Assembly: GCA_963703665.1 (NCBI GenBank)
Contig: CAVPFB010000004.1
Coordinates: forward strand, 558,001 to 622,000
Reading direction: 5' to 3'
Origin: AP-15 sp963703665
GTDB lineage: Bacteria > Pseudomonadota > Alphaproteobacteria > ATCC43930 > CGMCC-115725
DNA length: 64,000 bases
Positions 45,628 through 55,600 of the stretch are shown here, in pieces. Below the pieces are notes generated by a model. That model saw nothing but the letters and a program-made list of their open reading frames with translations. It made no database searches and had not been told where the DNA came from. Within the stretch, counting starts at the first letter, position 1. Each line of letters starts with the position of its first letter. The translations under genes were made by a program, and so were the position numbers.

Positions 45628-46010
45628 ACCGGCCGGCCGTTTTCTGTCTCGGAGTCTTCTTGGCGCTGTCGGCGGCGCCGCACGCTTTTGGCTGGGGGGC
45701 GGTGCGCGGTCCGAATGGCGGCGCCGCCTATCGCGGCCCGATGGGCGGCGCCGGGGTGCGCGGCCCCAACGGCGCTGCTGCGGTTCGCGGTCCCTATGGC
45801 GGCGGCGCGGTGCGCGGCCCCTATGGCAACACCGCGGTTCGCGGCGGCTATTACGGCGGCGGCACGGTGTATCGCGGCGGCGCTTATTACGGCGGCGGGG
45901 TTGCCGCGGGTGTCGCGGTCGGCGCCGCAGTCGGCGCTGCGGCGGCTTCCTCCTACTATGCGCCGCCGCCCTATTATCCGCCGCCCTACTACTATCCGCC
46001 GCCCTACTAG
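45624..46010 (+). CDS. Gly/Tyr/Pro-rich secreted repeat protein
   Basis: A 128-residue protein with a signal peptide (residues 1-24, ending AFG). The mature part is built from six or so repeats of the type VRGPYGGGA / RGPNGGAA, then a Gly/Ala stretch and a Pro/Tyr tail (PPPYYPPPYYYPPPY). The tail is typical of small outer-surface proteins often linked to DUF2092/DUF3300 genes. Translationally coupled to DUF2092. The function is unknown. Confidence 0.75.
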   Translation: MNRPAVFCLGVFLALSAAPHAFGWGAVRGPNGGAAYRGPMGGAGVRGPNGAAAVRGPYGGGAVRGPYGNTAVRGGYYGGGTVYRGGAYYGGGVAAGVAVGAAVGAAAASSYYAPPPYYPPPYYYPPPY

Positions 46011-46115
46011 CCCGATCCCATCCGCGCGCGGGTCGGTGGGTTCGCCCTGTTGCTCGCCCAAGACGACCGGGTAGTCGCTTGGTCATTTTCGCCAGCGCGG
46101 GGGCACGGCTTGGGC

Positions 46116-47288
46116 ATGGCGGTGCATAACGACATCATTCATAGAATTGTGAAATGGGGGTTGATGCTCGCGTTTCTCCTATATGCGGCTAAGTATATTC
46201 AGGCGACATTCGCCAATTTTTTGCAGAATGACATTTGGGCAAACGATTTCTTTGGAATTTGGTCGTTCGCCAAATTTTCAGTGGCTCACAGCGCCCCGCA
46301 AATTTACAATAATTCTACCTTGCGTAATTTTCAGATGGACCTCGGCGGCTCTCCAAGAGATTATCTACCATATGCCTATCCCCCATCATTCCTGCTGTTT
46401 ATTATACCACTAGGTTCGATGTCTTATTATATTGCCTTCGGACTCTGGACGCTTGGAACGTTCGTGTTATATTTTATAGCGTCCACCTATAAACAATTGA
46501 GCCGGGATCTCGTTTTCCTGGTCCTGTTTGCCCCGGCAACCATTTTTACATTTGCGGCGGGGCAAACCGGATTCCTGTCGTCAGCCCTCATAATCGGCGG
46601 CTTTCGCCTCATCGGGAAGCGTCCGATGCTGGCAGGAATATTGTTTGGATTGGCGTCGATCAAGCCGCAGCTGGGAATATTGGTCCCGGTCGCTCTGATC
46701 TCGGCGCGCCAGTGGCGGAGCGCGGCGGCGGCGGGCGCAACTGTCGTCGCCCTCGTCGTCGCGAGCAGCCTGGCGTTTGGCTGGTCAATCTGGCCGTTGT
46801 GGCTCTTGAAGCTCGTCTCGCATGCGAGCTGGGCCGCGAACGCCAACAGCCGGCTCAGCACCACAATAGCTGGAAACTTGACGCTTTTGGGCGTCGATTT
46901 GTCGGCAGCCCGAACCGTCCAGGCATGTGCGGCCGCTCTCGTTACCATCATAATATGGATCTGCTTTCGCCGCGGCGTGACGGTTTTGGCGACCGCAGCG
47001 CTGTTGGTCGGCACCTTTCTCGCGACGCCTTACGCCTTTGTTTATGACACGCCGATGGTGACCAATGCCGCGTTGGCGCTCGTGATCCGGCGGTCTGGGG
47101 CAGAACGGTCTACCATACCGGAAATATTGATCGTCGCAATGTCTCTCGTTCTGCCAGCGGTGATTACGGAGACATGGAAATTGTCGATGATGAGAAGCCT
47201 TCCATTGAGTTTTCTTTTCGGATTGATCGTATGGCACATTGTCGGATCACGGGGCGGCATCGGCGCGAGCATGCCCAACGCCGCCTGA
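46116..47288 (+). CDS. GT87 (DUF2029) family polytopic glycosyltransferase
   Basis: A 390-residue membrane protein with about ten predicted helices, for example IVKWGLMLAFLLYAAKYI, SFLLFIIPLGSMSYYIAFGLW, FVLYFIASTYK and LATAALLVGTFLATPYAFVYD. The early loop ANDFFGIWSF with an Asp, and AYPPSFLLF, match the GT87 (polyprenol-phosphate-mannose/arabinose-dependent) pattern of GT-C enzymes; the conserved Asp in NDFFGI is a candidate catalytic residue. Helices and loops face the periplasm for sugar transfer to lipid. The first 400 bp are much richer in A and T than any neighbouring gene, which suggests a foreign origin. ATG 46116 is preferred; an open frame extends to 46050. Confidence 0.8.
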   Translation: MAVHNDIIHRIVKWGLMLAFLLYAAKYIQATFANFLQNDIWANDFFGIWSFAKFSVAHSAPQIYNNSTLRNFQMDLGGSPRDYLPYAYPPSFLLFIIPLGSMSYYIAFGLWTLGTFVLYFIASTYKQLSRDLVFLVLFAPATIFTFAAGQTGFLSSALIIGGFRLIGKRPMLAGILFGLASIKPQLGILVPVALISARQWRSAAAAGATVVALVVASSLAFGWSIWPLWLLKLVSHASWAANANSRLSTTIAGNLTLLGVDLSAARTVQACAAALVTIIIWICFRRGVTVLATAALLVGTFLATPYAFVYDTPMVTNAALALVIRRSGAERSTIPEILIVAMSLVLPAVITETWKLSMMRSLPLSFLFGLIVWHIVGSRGGIGASMPNAA

Positions 47289-47497
47289 TGCTGGGTTGAG
47301 CTATATCGTCGGATCGGTGCCTTTGCCACCTCGTTTGACCTGCCCTGGTCGCCGTCTCGGGACTTGGGATTTCGGCTTGCAGGCCCGGCAGGACCAAAAG
47401 GAGCTGATTTCCTGAACACCGCCCCGATCGCGGTTTCCTGCGATGTGGCCGCAGCGGCCCGCTTGCGGCCTGCTCGAGACCCCGCTATCGGGAAGAT

Positions 47498-48514
47498 ATG
47501 AGATCGCTATCGATCCTCGCCGCGCTGCTCGGCCTCGCCGCGGTCGCCGCACTCGTCGCCGTGTTCGGCGCGGGTGCCGTGGTGCGCTCGCTGCTGGCGG
47601 TCGGTTGGCGAGGGTTCGCTGCGGTCTGCCTCATTCACCTCGGATTGATCGCGGTGATGGGGATCGCCTGGCGCGGGCTGGTGCCGGGAGCGCCGGTCTG
47701 GGCGTTTTTATGGGCCCGCCTGGTCCGCGAGGCCGGCTCGGAGGTCTTGCCACTGTCGCCGGTCGGCGGCTGCGTGATCGGGGCGCGGACGCTGTCGCTC
47801 GCCGGCGTGCCGGCTTCGACCGCGGCGGCCAGCACGATCGTCGACCTCACTCTCGAATTTCTCGCCAAGCTCGGCTACACGGCGCTGGCCCTCGCTTTGC
47901 TGGTCGGTCTGCAGCCGGGATCGAAAATCGCCATGCCGATGACCCTCGGCATCGCGGCGGCGAGCCTGGTTGCAGCCGGTTTCGTCGCGGCCCAGCAGCG
48001 CAGCTTCGGCCTGTTCGACCGCCTCGCCCGAGCTCTCGGCCGGGGCTGGGCGGAGCGAACCGCGGCCGGTGCTGCCGCATTGCACGCCGCCCTGCGCCGG
48101 GCCTATCAGCGTAAAACCCGCCTGTGGGCCGGTTTTTTTCTGCATTTCGCCTGCTGGGTTGCCGGCGCTCTCGAAGCCTGGCTCGCCTTGCGGCTGGCCG
48201 GCGCGCCACTGCCGTTCGAGACGGTGCTGGTGATCGAAAGTCTCCTCTACGCGGTCCGTACCTTCGCCTTCGCCATCCCGAACGCGATCGGCGTGCAGGA
48301 AGGCGCTTATGTGCTGATCGGCGCTAGCTTTGGCCTGACGCCGGAAATGGCGCTGGCGCTGTCGCTGTTGAAGCGCGCGCGCGATTTGACGATCGGATTG
48401 CCGGCCCTCGGGATTTGGCAAGTCGTCGAAGGCGGTCGGTTGTGGCGTCAATCCAGGCAATCGGGCGTCAATGCCGACAGCATCTGCGGCATCCTGAACA
48501 GGAGAAAATCATGA
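47498..48514 (+). CDS. hpnL: HpnL-type/lysylphosphatidylglycerol synthase-like flippase domain protein
   Basis: An integral membrane protein of 338 residues with eight or so helices, from LAALLGLAAVAALVAVFGAG to IGLPALGIWQVVEGG. The family signature is AIPNAIGVQEGAYVLIGASFGLTPEMALALSLLKRARDLTIGLP near the C-terminus, which is typical of the UPF0104/TIGR03476 group. HpnL in hopanoid-making alphaproteobacteria exports hopanoid lipids; here the assignment rests on the family only, as no squalene-hopene genes are in the window. The stop overlaps the start of the histidine-phosphatase gene (ATGA). Confidence 0.8.
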   Translation: MRSLSILAALLGLAAVAALVAVFGAGAVVRSLLAVGWRGFAAVCLIHLGLIAVMGIAWRGLVPGAPVWAFLWARLVREAGSEVLPLSPVGGCVIGARTLSLAGVPASTAAASTIVDLTLEFLAKLGYTALALALLVGLQPGSKIAMPMTLGIAAASLVAAGFVAAQQRSFGLFDRLARALGRGWAERTAAGAAALHAALRRAYQRKTRLWAGFFLHFACWVAGALEAWLALRLAGAPLPFETVLVIESLLYAVRTFAFAIPNAIGVQEGAYVLIGASFGLTPEMALALSLLKRARDLTIGLPALGIWQVVEGGRLWRQSRQSGVNADSICGILNRRKS

Positions 48515-49106
48515 CCGAACCGCTTCCGCTCGTTTATCTGGCGCGCCATGGCGAAACCGCTTGGAGCCTGTCGGGCCAGCACACCGGCCGCACCGACCTC
48601 CCGTTGACCGAGCGCGGCGAAGCCCAGGCGCGGGCCCTTGGCGGGCGGCTGCAAGGATCGAGTTTCGTCGCGGTGCTCACCAGCCCTTCGCAGCGTGCGG
48701 TGCGGACCTGCGCGCTCGCCGGCTTCGGGGCGATGGCCGAAATCGAGCCCGACCTTGCTGAATGGGATTACGGCGATTATGAGGGGCGGCGCACCGCCGA
48801 GATCCTGACCGAGCGCCCGGACTGGCGATTATTCCGAGACGGCGCCCCGGGGGAGAATCGGCGGATCAGGTGGGCGCCCGCGCCGACCGCGTTATCGCCC
48901 GCATCCGAGCGTTCCGCGGCAATGTGCTGACCGTCTCGAGCGCGCACATCACCCGCGTTGTCGCCGCCCGCTGGCTCGGTGTGCCGCCGTCGGGCGGGCG
49001 CTATTTCCTGCTCGGCACGGCGAGCCTCAGCATTCTCGGCTACGAGCACGACCTGACCGAGCCGGCGATCCGGCTGTGGAACGATACCAGCCATCTCAAA
49101 GGTTGA
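48511..49106 (+). CDS. histidine phosphatase (phosphoglycerate mutase) family protein, one frameshift
   Basis: Phosphatase of the phosphoglycerate mutase-like superfamily, about 198 residues when joined. LARHGETAW is the RHG motif near residue 11, LTERGEAQARALG and WDYGDYEGRR follow. The frame breaks at the G-run 48849-48853: one more G would give APGGESADQVGARADRV and connect to RVIARIRAFRGNVLTVSSAHITRVVAARWLG, which carries the second catalytic His. The substrate is unknown; a hopanoid or nucleotide sugar step is possible because it is coupled to the hpnL-like gene. An AGGAGA site lies before the ATG. Confidence 0.86.
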
Positions 49107-49159
49107 TGCTGCTTTGACGATCTTGAACTAAGAACGTACAAGGCGCTGACGCGGGAGGC

Positions 49160-51901
49160 ATGCGATTGGCCGAGAACTCGCCGCGGCCGAAGACCACGGA
49201 GGAGCGGCGTCTCGACGAGGCGCGCGAAGGTGGCGTGCCGTGGCAGCGATGGGGGCCATACCTCAGCGAGCGCCAGTGGGGCACCGTACGCGAAGACGGC
49301 AGCAGAGATGGGAACGCCTGGAACTCCTTCAGCCATGACCAGGCCCGCTCGCGCGCCTATCATTGGGGCGAAGACGGCCTTGCCGGCATCAGCGATGACA
49401 AGCAGATCTTGTGTTTTGCACTGGGGCTGTGGAACGGCCGGGACCCCATTCTCAAGGAGCGGGCATTTGGGCTGACCAACAGCGAAGGCAATCACGGCGA
49501 GGACGTCAAAGAATACTATTTCTATCTCGACAATACTCCGACCCACTCTTACATGAAATACCTTTATAAATACCCACAAGACGGGTACCCTTATAGCGAC
49601 CTGGTCGAAACCAACCGCAGGCGGGGCGGCCACGATCCGGAATATGAGCTGTTCGACACCGGCGTATTCGCCGACGACCGATATTTCGATGTGCTGGTCG
49701 AATATGCGAAAGCGGCAGCCGACGAGATCCTGATCGAGATCCGCGTCAGCAACCGCGGTTCCGAGGCGGCGGCGATCGAAGTGCTGCCGACGCTATGGTT
49801 CCGAAACACCTGGGCATGGTGGCCGCAGCCACCAAAACCGTTGCTGCGGCAGGCCGAGGCCGCGGCCGGCGCCTGTGCCGTGTTGGCCTCGCATGCCGAC
49901 CTCGGGGACTACTTCCTTTATTGTGAAGCAACGCCGCATTTGTTGTTCACCGAAAATGAGACCAACAACGAGCGTATCTTCGCCACCCCTAACCCGACGC
50001 CCTACGTCAAGGACGGGATCAACGACTATGTCGTGATGGGCCGGCAGGGGGCGGTCAACCCCGCCCGGACGGGGACCAAAGCGGCCGCGCACTACCGATT
50101 GACGGTGGCCGCGGGGGCGACCGGCCTGATCCGCCTGGTGCTGACCAGCACCGCGGCGAGCGACCCGTTCGGCAGCCGGTTCGATCAAGCCATCAAGGCG
50201 CGCCGGCGCGAGGCCGACGAATTCTATCGCTCGATCACCCCGGCGCGTGTCGGCGCGGACGCGGCGATGGTGATGCGCCAGGCGCTCGCCGGAATGCTGT
50301 GGAGCAAGCAATACTTCGCGTTCGACGTCTACCAATGGCTCAAGGAGCAGGGCGTCGACCCGCTGCGGCCGGCGAGTCATCGGCTGCGCAACCGCGAGTG
50401 GTTTCACATGGTCGCCGACCATGTGATCTCGATGCCGGACAAATGGGAATATCCGTGGTTCGCGGCGTGGGACCTGGCCTTTCACACGCTGGCGCTGTCG
50501 ACCGTCGACATCGATTTTGCCAAGCAGCAGCTCGCCCTGCTGCTCGATCAGGCGTACCTGCATCCGACCGGGCAGATCCCGGCCTACGAGTGGAACTTCA
50601 GCGACGTCAATCCGCCGGTCCAGGCTTGGGCCGCGATCTTTCTGTTTCGCATGGAGCAGGCGCAGCGCGGCGCCGGCGACATCGACTTTCTGAAGCTGAT
50701 GTTCGGCAAGCTGTCGATGAATTTCGGGTGGTGGGTGAACCGCAAGGATCGCTTTGGCAGCAGCCTGTTCGAGGGCGGCTTTCTCGGGCTCGACAATGTC
50801 GGGGTGTTCGACCGCAGCGCGCCGTTGCCGACCGGCGGCTATCTGGAGCAGGCCGACGGCACCGCCTGGGTGGCGCTGTTCTGCCAGAACATGCTCGAGA
50901 TCGCCATCGAGCTCGCGGTGCACGATCCAAGCTACGAGGCGCTGGCGTCGAATTACGCAATCGAGTTCCTGCTGATCGCCCGCGCCGTCAACGCGATCGG
51001 TCCCGATGGCATGTGGGACGAGGAGGACGGCTTCTACTACGATGTGCTGCGTTTTCCCGATGGCCGCGCCACCCGGCTCAAGGTCCGCTCGATGGTCGGC
51101 CTGCTGCCGTTCTGCGCGGTGACCGCGATGGATCCGCGGCAGCGCGAGCGGGTGCCCAGGCTGGCGGTGCAAATGCAGGAGCGGCTGCGGCAGATGCCCG
51201 AGCTGGCCCAGTCGATCCACGCGACCGGGCCGGGGAATCTCGGCGTCGCCGGCCGCGGCATCATCGGTCTGGTGAACCATGAGCGGCTGCGCCGCATCCT
51301 GACCCGAATGCTCGACGAGAACGAGTTTCTGAGCCGTTATGGGATCCGCTCGCTGTCGCGCTGGCACGCCGAGCATCCCTATGTGTTTTCGGTCGAGGGC
51401 CGCGAGTACCGGGTCGGCTACCTGCCGGCCGAATCGGACAGCGCCATGTTCGGGGGCAACTCCAACTGGCGCGGTCCGGTGTGGATGCCGGTCAACGCGC
51501 TGATCATTCGGGCGTTGATGCACTACTATTCGTATTACGGAGACAGCTTCCGGATCGAATGCCCGACCGGATCAGGCAAGCTGCTGAACCTGTTCGAGGT
51601 GGCTCAGGAAATCGGGCGGCGGCTGACCCGGCTCTTCGTGCGTGACGAAACCGGCCGGCGCCCGGTATTCGGCGGCGTCAAAACCTTTCAGGACGACCCG
51701 CTCTGGCGGGATCATCTGCTGTTTTACGAATATTTTCACGGCGACAACGGCGCCGGCATCGGCGCCAGCCATCAAACCGGATGGACCGGACTGATCGCCG
51801 GGATAATCGAAATGCTCGGCAGGCCCGACGCGCAAACCCCTCTCTTCGGCGGCCGCGAAGCCTTCTTCGGCCGAGAGAACGATCGCGCGGCGCCGGGTTG
51901 A
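49160..51901 (+). CDS. GH63 (mannosyl-oligosaccharide glucosidase-like) glycoside hydrolase
   Basis: A 913-residue cytosolic enzyme with an N-terminal beta-sandwich and a C-terminal (alpha/alpha)6 barrel. RRLDEAREGGVPWQRWGPYLSERQWGTVREDGS opens the protein; EDGLAGISDDKQILCFALGLWNG and LKERAFGLTNSEGNHGEDVKEYYFYLDN are strongly conserved. The barrel includes WEYPWFAAWDLAFHTLALSTVDIDFAKQQL, the region of the catalytic acid Asp, and HATGPGNLG, GNSNWRGPVWMPVNALI late in the chain, the region of the catalytic base. It should release glucose from alpha-linked glucosides such as glucosylglycerate-type compatible solutes or glycans. No signal peptide is visible. Confidence 0.9.
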   Translation: MRLAENSPRPKTTEERRLDEAREGGVPWQRWGPYLSERQWGTVREDGSRDGNAWNSFSHDQARSRAYHWGEDGLAGISDDKQILCFALGLWNGRDPILKERAFGLTNSEGNHGEDVKEYYFYLDNTPTHSYMKYLYKYPQDGYPYSDLVETNRRRGGHDPEYELFDTGVFADDRYFDVLVEYAKAAADEILIEIRVSNRGSEAAAIEVLPTLWFRNTWAWWPQPPKPLLRQAEAAAGACAVLASHADLGDYFLYCEATPHLLFTENETNNERIFATPNPTPYVKDGINDYVVMGRQGAVNPARTGTKAAAHYRLTVAAGATGLIRLVLTSTAASDPFGSRFDQAIKARRREADEFYRSITPARVGADAAMVMRQALAGMLWSKQYFAFDVYQWLKEQGVDPLRPASHRLRNREWFHMVADHVISMPDKWEYPWFAAWDLAFHTLALSTVDIDFAKQQLALLLDQAYLHPTGQIPAYEWNFSDVNPPVQAWAAIFLFRMEQAQRGAGDIDFLKLMFGKLSMNFGWWVNRKDRFGSSLFEGGFLGLDNVGVFDRSAPLPTGGYLEQADGTAWVALFCQNMLEIAIELAVHDPSYEALASNYAIEFLLIARAVNAIGPDGMWDEEDGFYYDVLRFPDGRATRLKVRSMVGLLPFCAVTAMDPRQRERVPRLAVQMQERLRQMPELAQSIHATGPGNLGVAGRGIIGLVNHERLRRILTRMLDENEFLSRYGIRSLSRWHAEHPYVFSVEGREYRVGYLPAESDSAMFGGNSNWRGPVWMPVNALIIRALMHYYSYYGDSFRIECPTGSGKLLNLFEVAQEIGRRLTRLFVRDETGRRPVFGGVKTFQDDPLWRDHLLFYEYFHGDNGAGIGASHQTGWTGLIAGIIEMLGRPDAQTPLFGGREAFFGRENDRAAPG

Positions 51902-51996
51902 GGCCGACGTCGTTCCCATCGGCTCTCGATCGCCATCGGAACCGATCTCGCCTTGCCGTCGTTCGGGGTTCGAGCCAACGGAATCGGAGGTCGAGA

Positions 51997-52380
51997 ATGG
52001 ATACGGTGGTCGGAACGGACCCCTCGGTGCGCGAAACCGCCCGGCTGATCGGCAGCGACAAAGTCGAAGGAACCGCTGTGCGCAACAGCCGGGGCGACAA
52101 GATCGGCAGCATCGAGCAAGTCATGATCGACAAGCGGACCGGTAAGGTCGCTTACGCGGTGATGAGCTTCGGCGGGTTCCTCGGGATGGGCCAGGACTAC
52201 ATCTCCCTGCCCTGGCATGTGCTGCACTACAACGAAAACCTCGACGCCTATGAGGTGAACGTGACGGAGGATCAGTTGCGCGGAGCCCCGGCAGTTGGCA
52301 GTGGCTGGGAGACCGGCGCGGTCAACCGCGATTGGGAGCGCAACATCCACAATTACTACGGGGTCGATCCGTACTGGTGA
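51997..52380 (+). CDS. PRC-barrel domain protein
   Basis: A 127-residue protein with a PRC-barrel: ARLIGSDKVEGTAVRNSRGDKIGSIEQVMIDKRTGKVAYAVMSFGGFLGMGQDYISLPWHVL covers the whole domain. It is the stand-alone form found in soil alphaproteobacteria, often stress-induced, with an acidic/aromatic tail ending YYGVDPYW. Its function is unknown, possibly binding a small ligand or RNA. A GGAGG site precedes the ATG at 51997, and an intrinsic terminator follows 28 bp after the stop. Confidence 0.88.
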   Translation: MDTVVGTDPSVRETARLIGSDKVEGTAVRNSRGDKIGSIEQVMIDKRTGKVAYAVMSFGGFLGMGQDYISLPWHVLHYNENLDAYEVNVTEDQLRGAPAVGSGWETGAVNRDWERNIHNYYGVDPYW

Positions 52381-52407
52381 TCCCTAACCATTAGGGCCGA
52401 GAAGAGC

Positions 52408-52437
52408 GGAGCGGCTGCGGCCGCTCCGTTTTCGTTT
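52408..52437 (+). terminator. intrinsic terminator after the PRC-barrel gene
   Basis: GGAGCGGC (52408-52415) pairs perfectly with GCCGCTCC (52420-52427), with loop TGCG, followed by GTTTTCGTTT. Confidence 0.88.
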
Positions 52438-52481
52438 GAGCAATCCATTTCGCGCTCGCGGCTTGCGAACGTATCAAACCG

Positions 52482-52595
52482 TCATGCCCGCGACAGCGCG
52501 CGACAGCGGGAACCCAGGGGCGAGCGACTTAATGGCTGCCCCCTGTTCGAGCCTGGGGCAGGCTCTGCACCCGCACTCGTGCGGGGGCGACGAGG
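52482..52595. repeat. REP-like intergenic element
   Basis: Starts GTCATGCCCGCGACAG and contains AGCGGGAACCCAGGGGCGAG, then CGCACTCGTGCGGGGGCGAC. Short inverted arms are present, and the pattern resembles the repeats at 19077 and 20861. It lies between the convergent PRC-barrel and PBP genes. Confidence 0.6.
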
Positions 52596-52657
52596 AGGGA
52601 GCAAACTGTCGGATACAGCGCTGGGGCGCCGGCGTCGTCGAGCCTGCCGCGTCGAGC

Positions 52658-55600
52658 CTAGTCGGGCGGCGCAGTGGTGGAACCGGGGATGCCGTCGGAC
52701 CAATCCGGGTTGGGTGCCGCCGCGACCGCCGGCAATGGCGGGGCTGGCGAATCGAGAAGCGGTTCGAGCTGCGGCCGGATCGCCTTCAAGAGATGCACCG
52801 CGAGTGCGCTGGTGAAATCGTAGTGTGCGGCGATCGCGCCCGGCACATAAGCGGTGACGGTGCCGAAGAACCGATTGCCGAGAAAGAACGCAAAAGTCGC
52901 GGTGCGGTCGACCACCCGCTGCGATACGAGTCGGCCGCCGCTGCCAAAGCGGTCGAGCCGGTTGTCGCCGGTTCCGGTCTTGCCGCCGACCGGCAGCGGG
53001 CTGCCGTCCGCCATGTGATAGATGCCGCGCACCGCCGTCGCGGTGCCGTGCGCCACGACCGTCACCAGCGCCTGCCGCACCGTCTCGGCCACCGCCGGAT
53101 CGAGCACCCGCTGCGGCCGCGGCATCATCGTCATGTCGGTCTCGTAGGGGGTGCCGACCGCAAAATCCAGCCGCTGCACATCGACCGTCGGCAGCCGCAT
53201 GCCGTCATTGACGATGATCCCGATCAGGCTGGCGAGCGCGTCCGGGCGATCGCCCGAGCTGCCGAGCACGGTGCCCAGAGACGGGACGAGACGCGCGAAC
53301 GGGTAACCCTGGCGCCGCCAATTCTGCAGTATCTGGTCGAATGCGCTCTGTTCGAGCAGGGTGCGGATGCGCAGAGTCTGCAGATGCGCGCTGCGCGGTT
53401 CGAACAGCCAGGCATAAACCTGTTGGCGGGCCGGCTCGCTCGCCCGCAGCATTTCGGCTCGCGACGCACCGGGGTACTGCTGCAGATAAGCAACGAGCCA
53501 CAGTTCGAGCGGATGGACGCCGGCGATGGCGCCGCGGTCCTGCAACGACACCTCGCGCGGGCTCGCCTCGCGATAGAGATCCCAGAGGTTGTCGCCGTCG
53601 AGTCCCGCATCGGGCAACCGCCGCGCCAGAAACGCCGCCAGCGCGTCCTTGGTCGCGTCCGGACGCACCGTGCGGAAGACCACGGCCAGCCGCCGCGGGT
53701 CCGGCCGGGTGCGGCTCGCCAACAAGTCCAGCGCCTGCTGCGGGGTCAGGCCGTGATAATCGCGCCAGAAGCGAGCGAGAAACTGCTCCCCCTCCTGAGC
53801 GGCGAAGCGCCACAGATAGACCATGCGCCGCGGATCGTCGGGATCGGTCAGCAGCTCGGCCGTGCGCCGGCCACCGGCCGCGACATAGTAGTCGACGACA
53901 TCGCGCATCAGCCTGACAAAGGCGAGGTTGATCGAATTCGCAAAGGCGTCGGCGACACTCGGCCTTTCGTGGTTTTCCCATTTCGCGAAATTGGCGAAGC
54001 TCTGCATGCCGCCGCCGGTGAAGAACGTGCCGGGGCTCGCCGAATAGGTGCGCGCCATCGCCGCGTCGAGCATCGGCCGCCGGCCGCGTTGCTTGGCGTC
54101 GGCGAGATAGCCGGCCGCCCATCGGGTGATCGGATCGTCTTTCGCGGCGGCGGCCTCGGCGAGGAGGCGGCTGCGCGGCCAGGCCGCTAATTTGCGATGC
54201 AGCCCGTCGACGATGTCGAGATAGGTGATCAACGTGCGCAATTTGGCGGTCGAGCCCAGCTGCAGCCTTGCTCCGGAATTGATGTCGAAGGGTTCGTTCA
54301 AGCTGTCCGCACGGACGCGAACATAGTTGCAGCGGGCGGCGCGCTCGTACAGCACAACGCTCCAGGCGAGCCGAGACGGGTCGGCCCCGCCGAGCAGCTG
54401 ATGGCCGACCAACCCGAGGGATCGGTCGTAGGCAGGTTCGCCGAGCCGCGATAGGACTTCGCCGATGCGCTGTTGCACGGCCTGGTCGATGCTGGCCCAA
54501 CCGCTCAGGTCGAGCCGGTCGAGGGCATAGAGGTTCGGCAAATGGAGCCGTGCGACGAGCTCGTCGCTGAGCTGATCGGCCGCCTGGTTTCCGGCCACCG
54601 GCGGCGGCGCCTCGGGCGCCTCTTCGGTGCGGAAACCGAATGGTGCGGTGAGAGCCGCGTCGCGCAGCGCGGGGTCGATGACCCCGCCTGTGCTCAGCAG
54701 CCGCAGATACCGGTCGGTCAGGGCCGCCAGCGCCGCGTGGTCGGCGTCGAGGTAATATGCCGGTCGGCGGCCGGCCAGCAACAGACTGAGGACCTGCCGA
54801 TAGACCTCGCCCTTGCGTGCGAGTTGGGCCTGCGTCGCGGCCGGCCAGCTCAACACCCGGTCGGCCTCGGCCAGATCGGTGCCGTACCAGTGCCACAGCG
54901 CCTCCGGGAGGCCGATGATCTCGCCAAATCCCGGACGCGAGCCCAGCGGCTCCGTATCGAGATACGCGGTCACGATGTCGCGCCGCGCCGCCGTCGTGTC
55001 GGGTCCGTCGAGATAGGCCCGGGTCGAGGCGGTCACCATCTGGCGCAGCTTTTCGGCGATGTCCGGGGTGCGCCCGTCTGGCGAGTGGCGGAATTTTTCG
55101 GTTTGGGTAGCGAGCGTGCTGGCGCCCCCAGCGCGAAGCCTTCGATCGACGATCCCGGCGACGCGCCCGGCCGCGGCCAGCATGAACCGGTCCCAATCGA
55201 CCGCAGGGTTGCGCTCGGGATCGCGTGGGGCAAACAGGTCGCGATCCTCGATGTAAGACAGGCTGGCGACGACCAATGGCGGGATCGACGCGAAATTCCG
55301 GTAAGTGCGCTCCGGGTACCGCGCACGATAGAGCGGCGCGCCGTAGCGATCGAACAGTTGCAAACCGGCGCGCGTCTTCTCGCGGTAAACGGCGTAGCCG
55401 CCATCCTCGACGAAATGTTCGAGCGAAGGCGACCAGCGGGCCTGGCGGGCGACGATAAAATGATCCTCTCCGAGCGCTCTTACGAAATTTGGCAACTCGG
55501 CATAGCCGAGACGCTGGTCATAGGGACCGCCCTTGGGGAAGAGGATTGTCTTGCTGGGGCCCGAACCGACCGAAAAGGTCAACTCCCGCGCCAGATCCGA

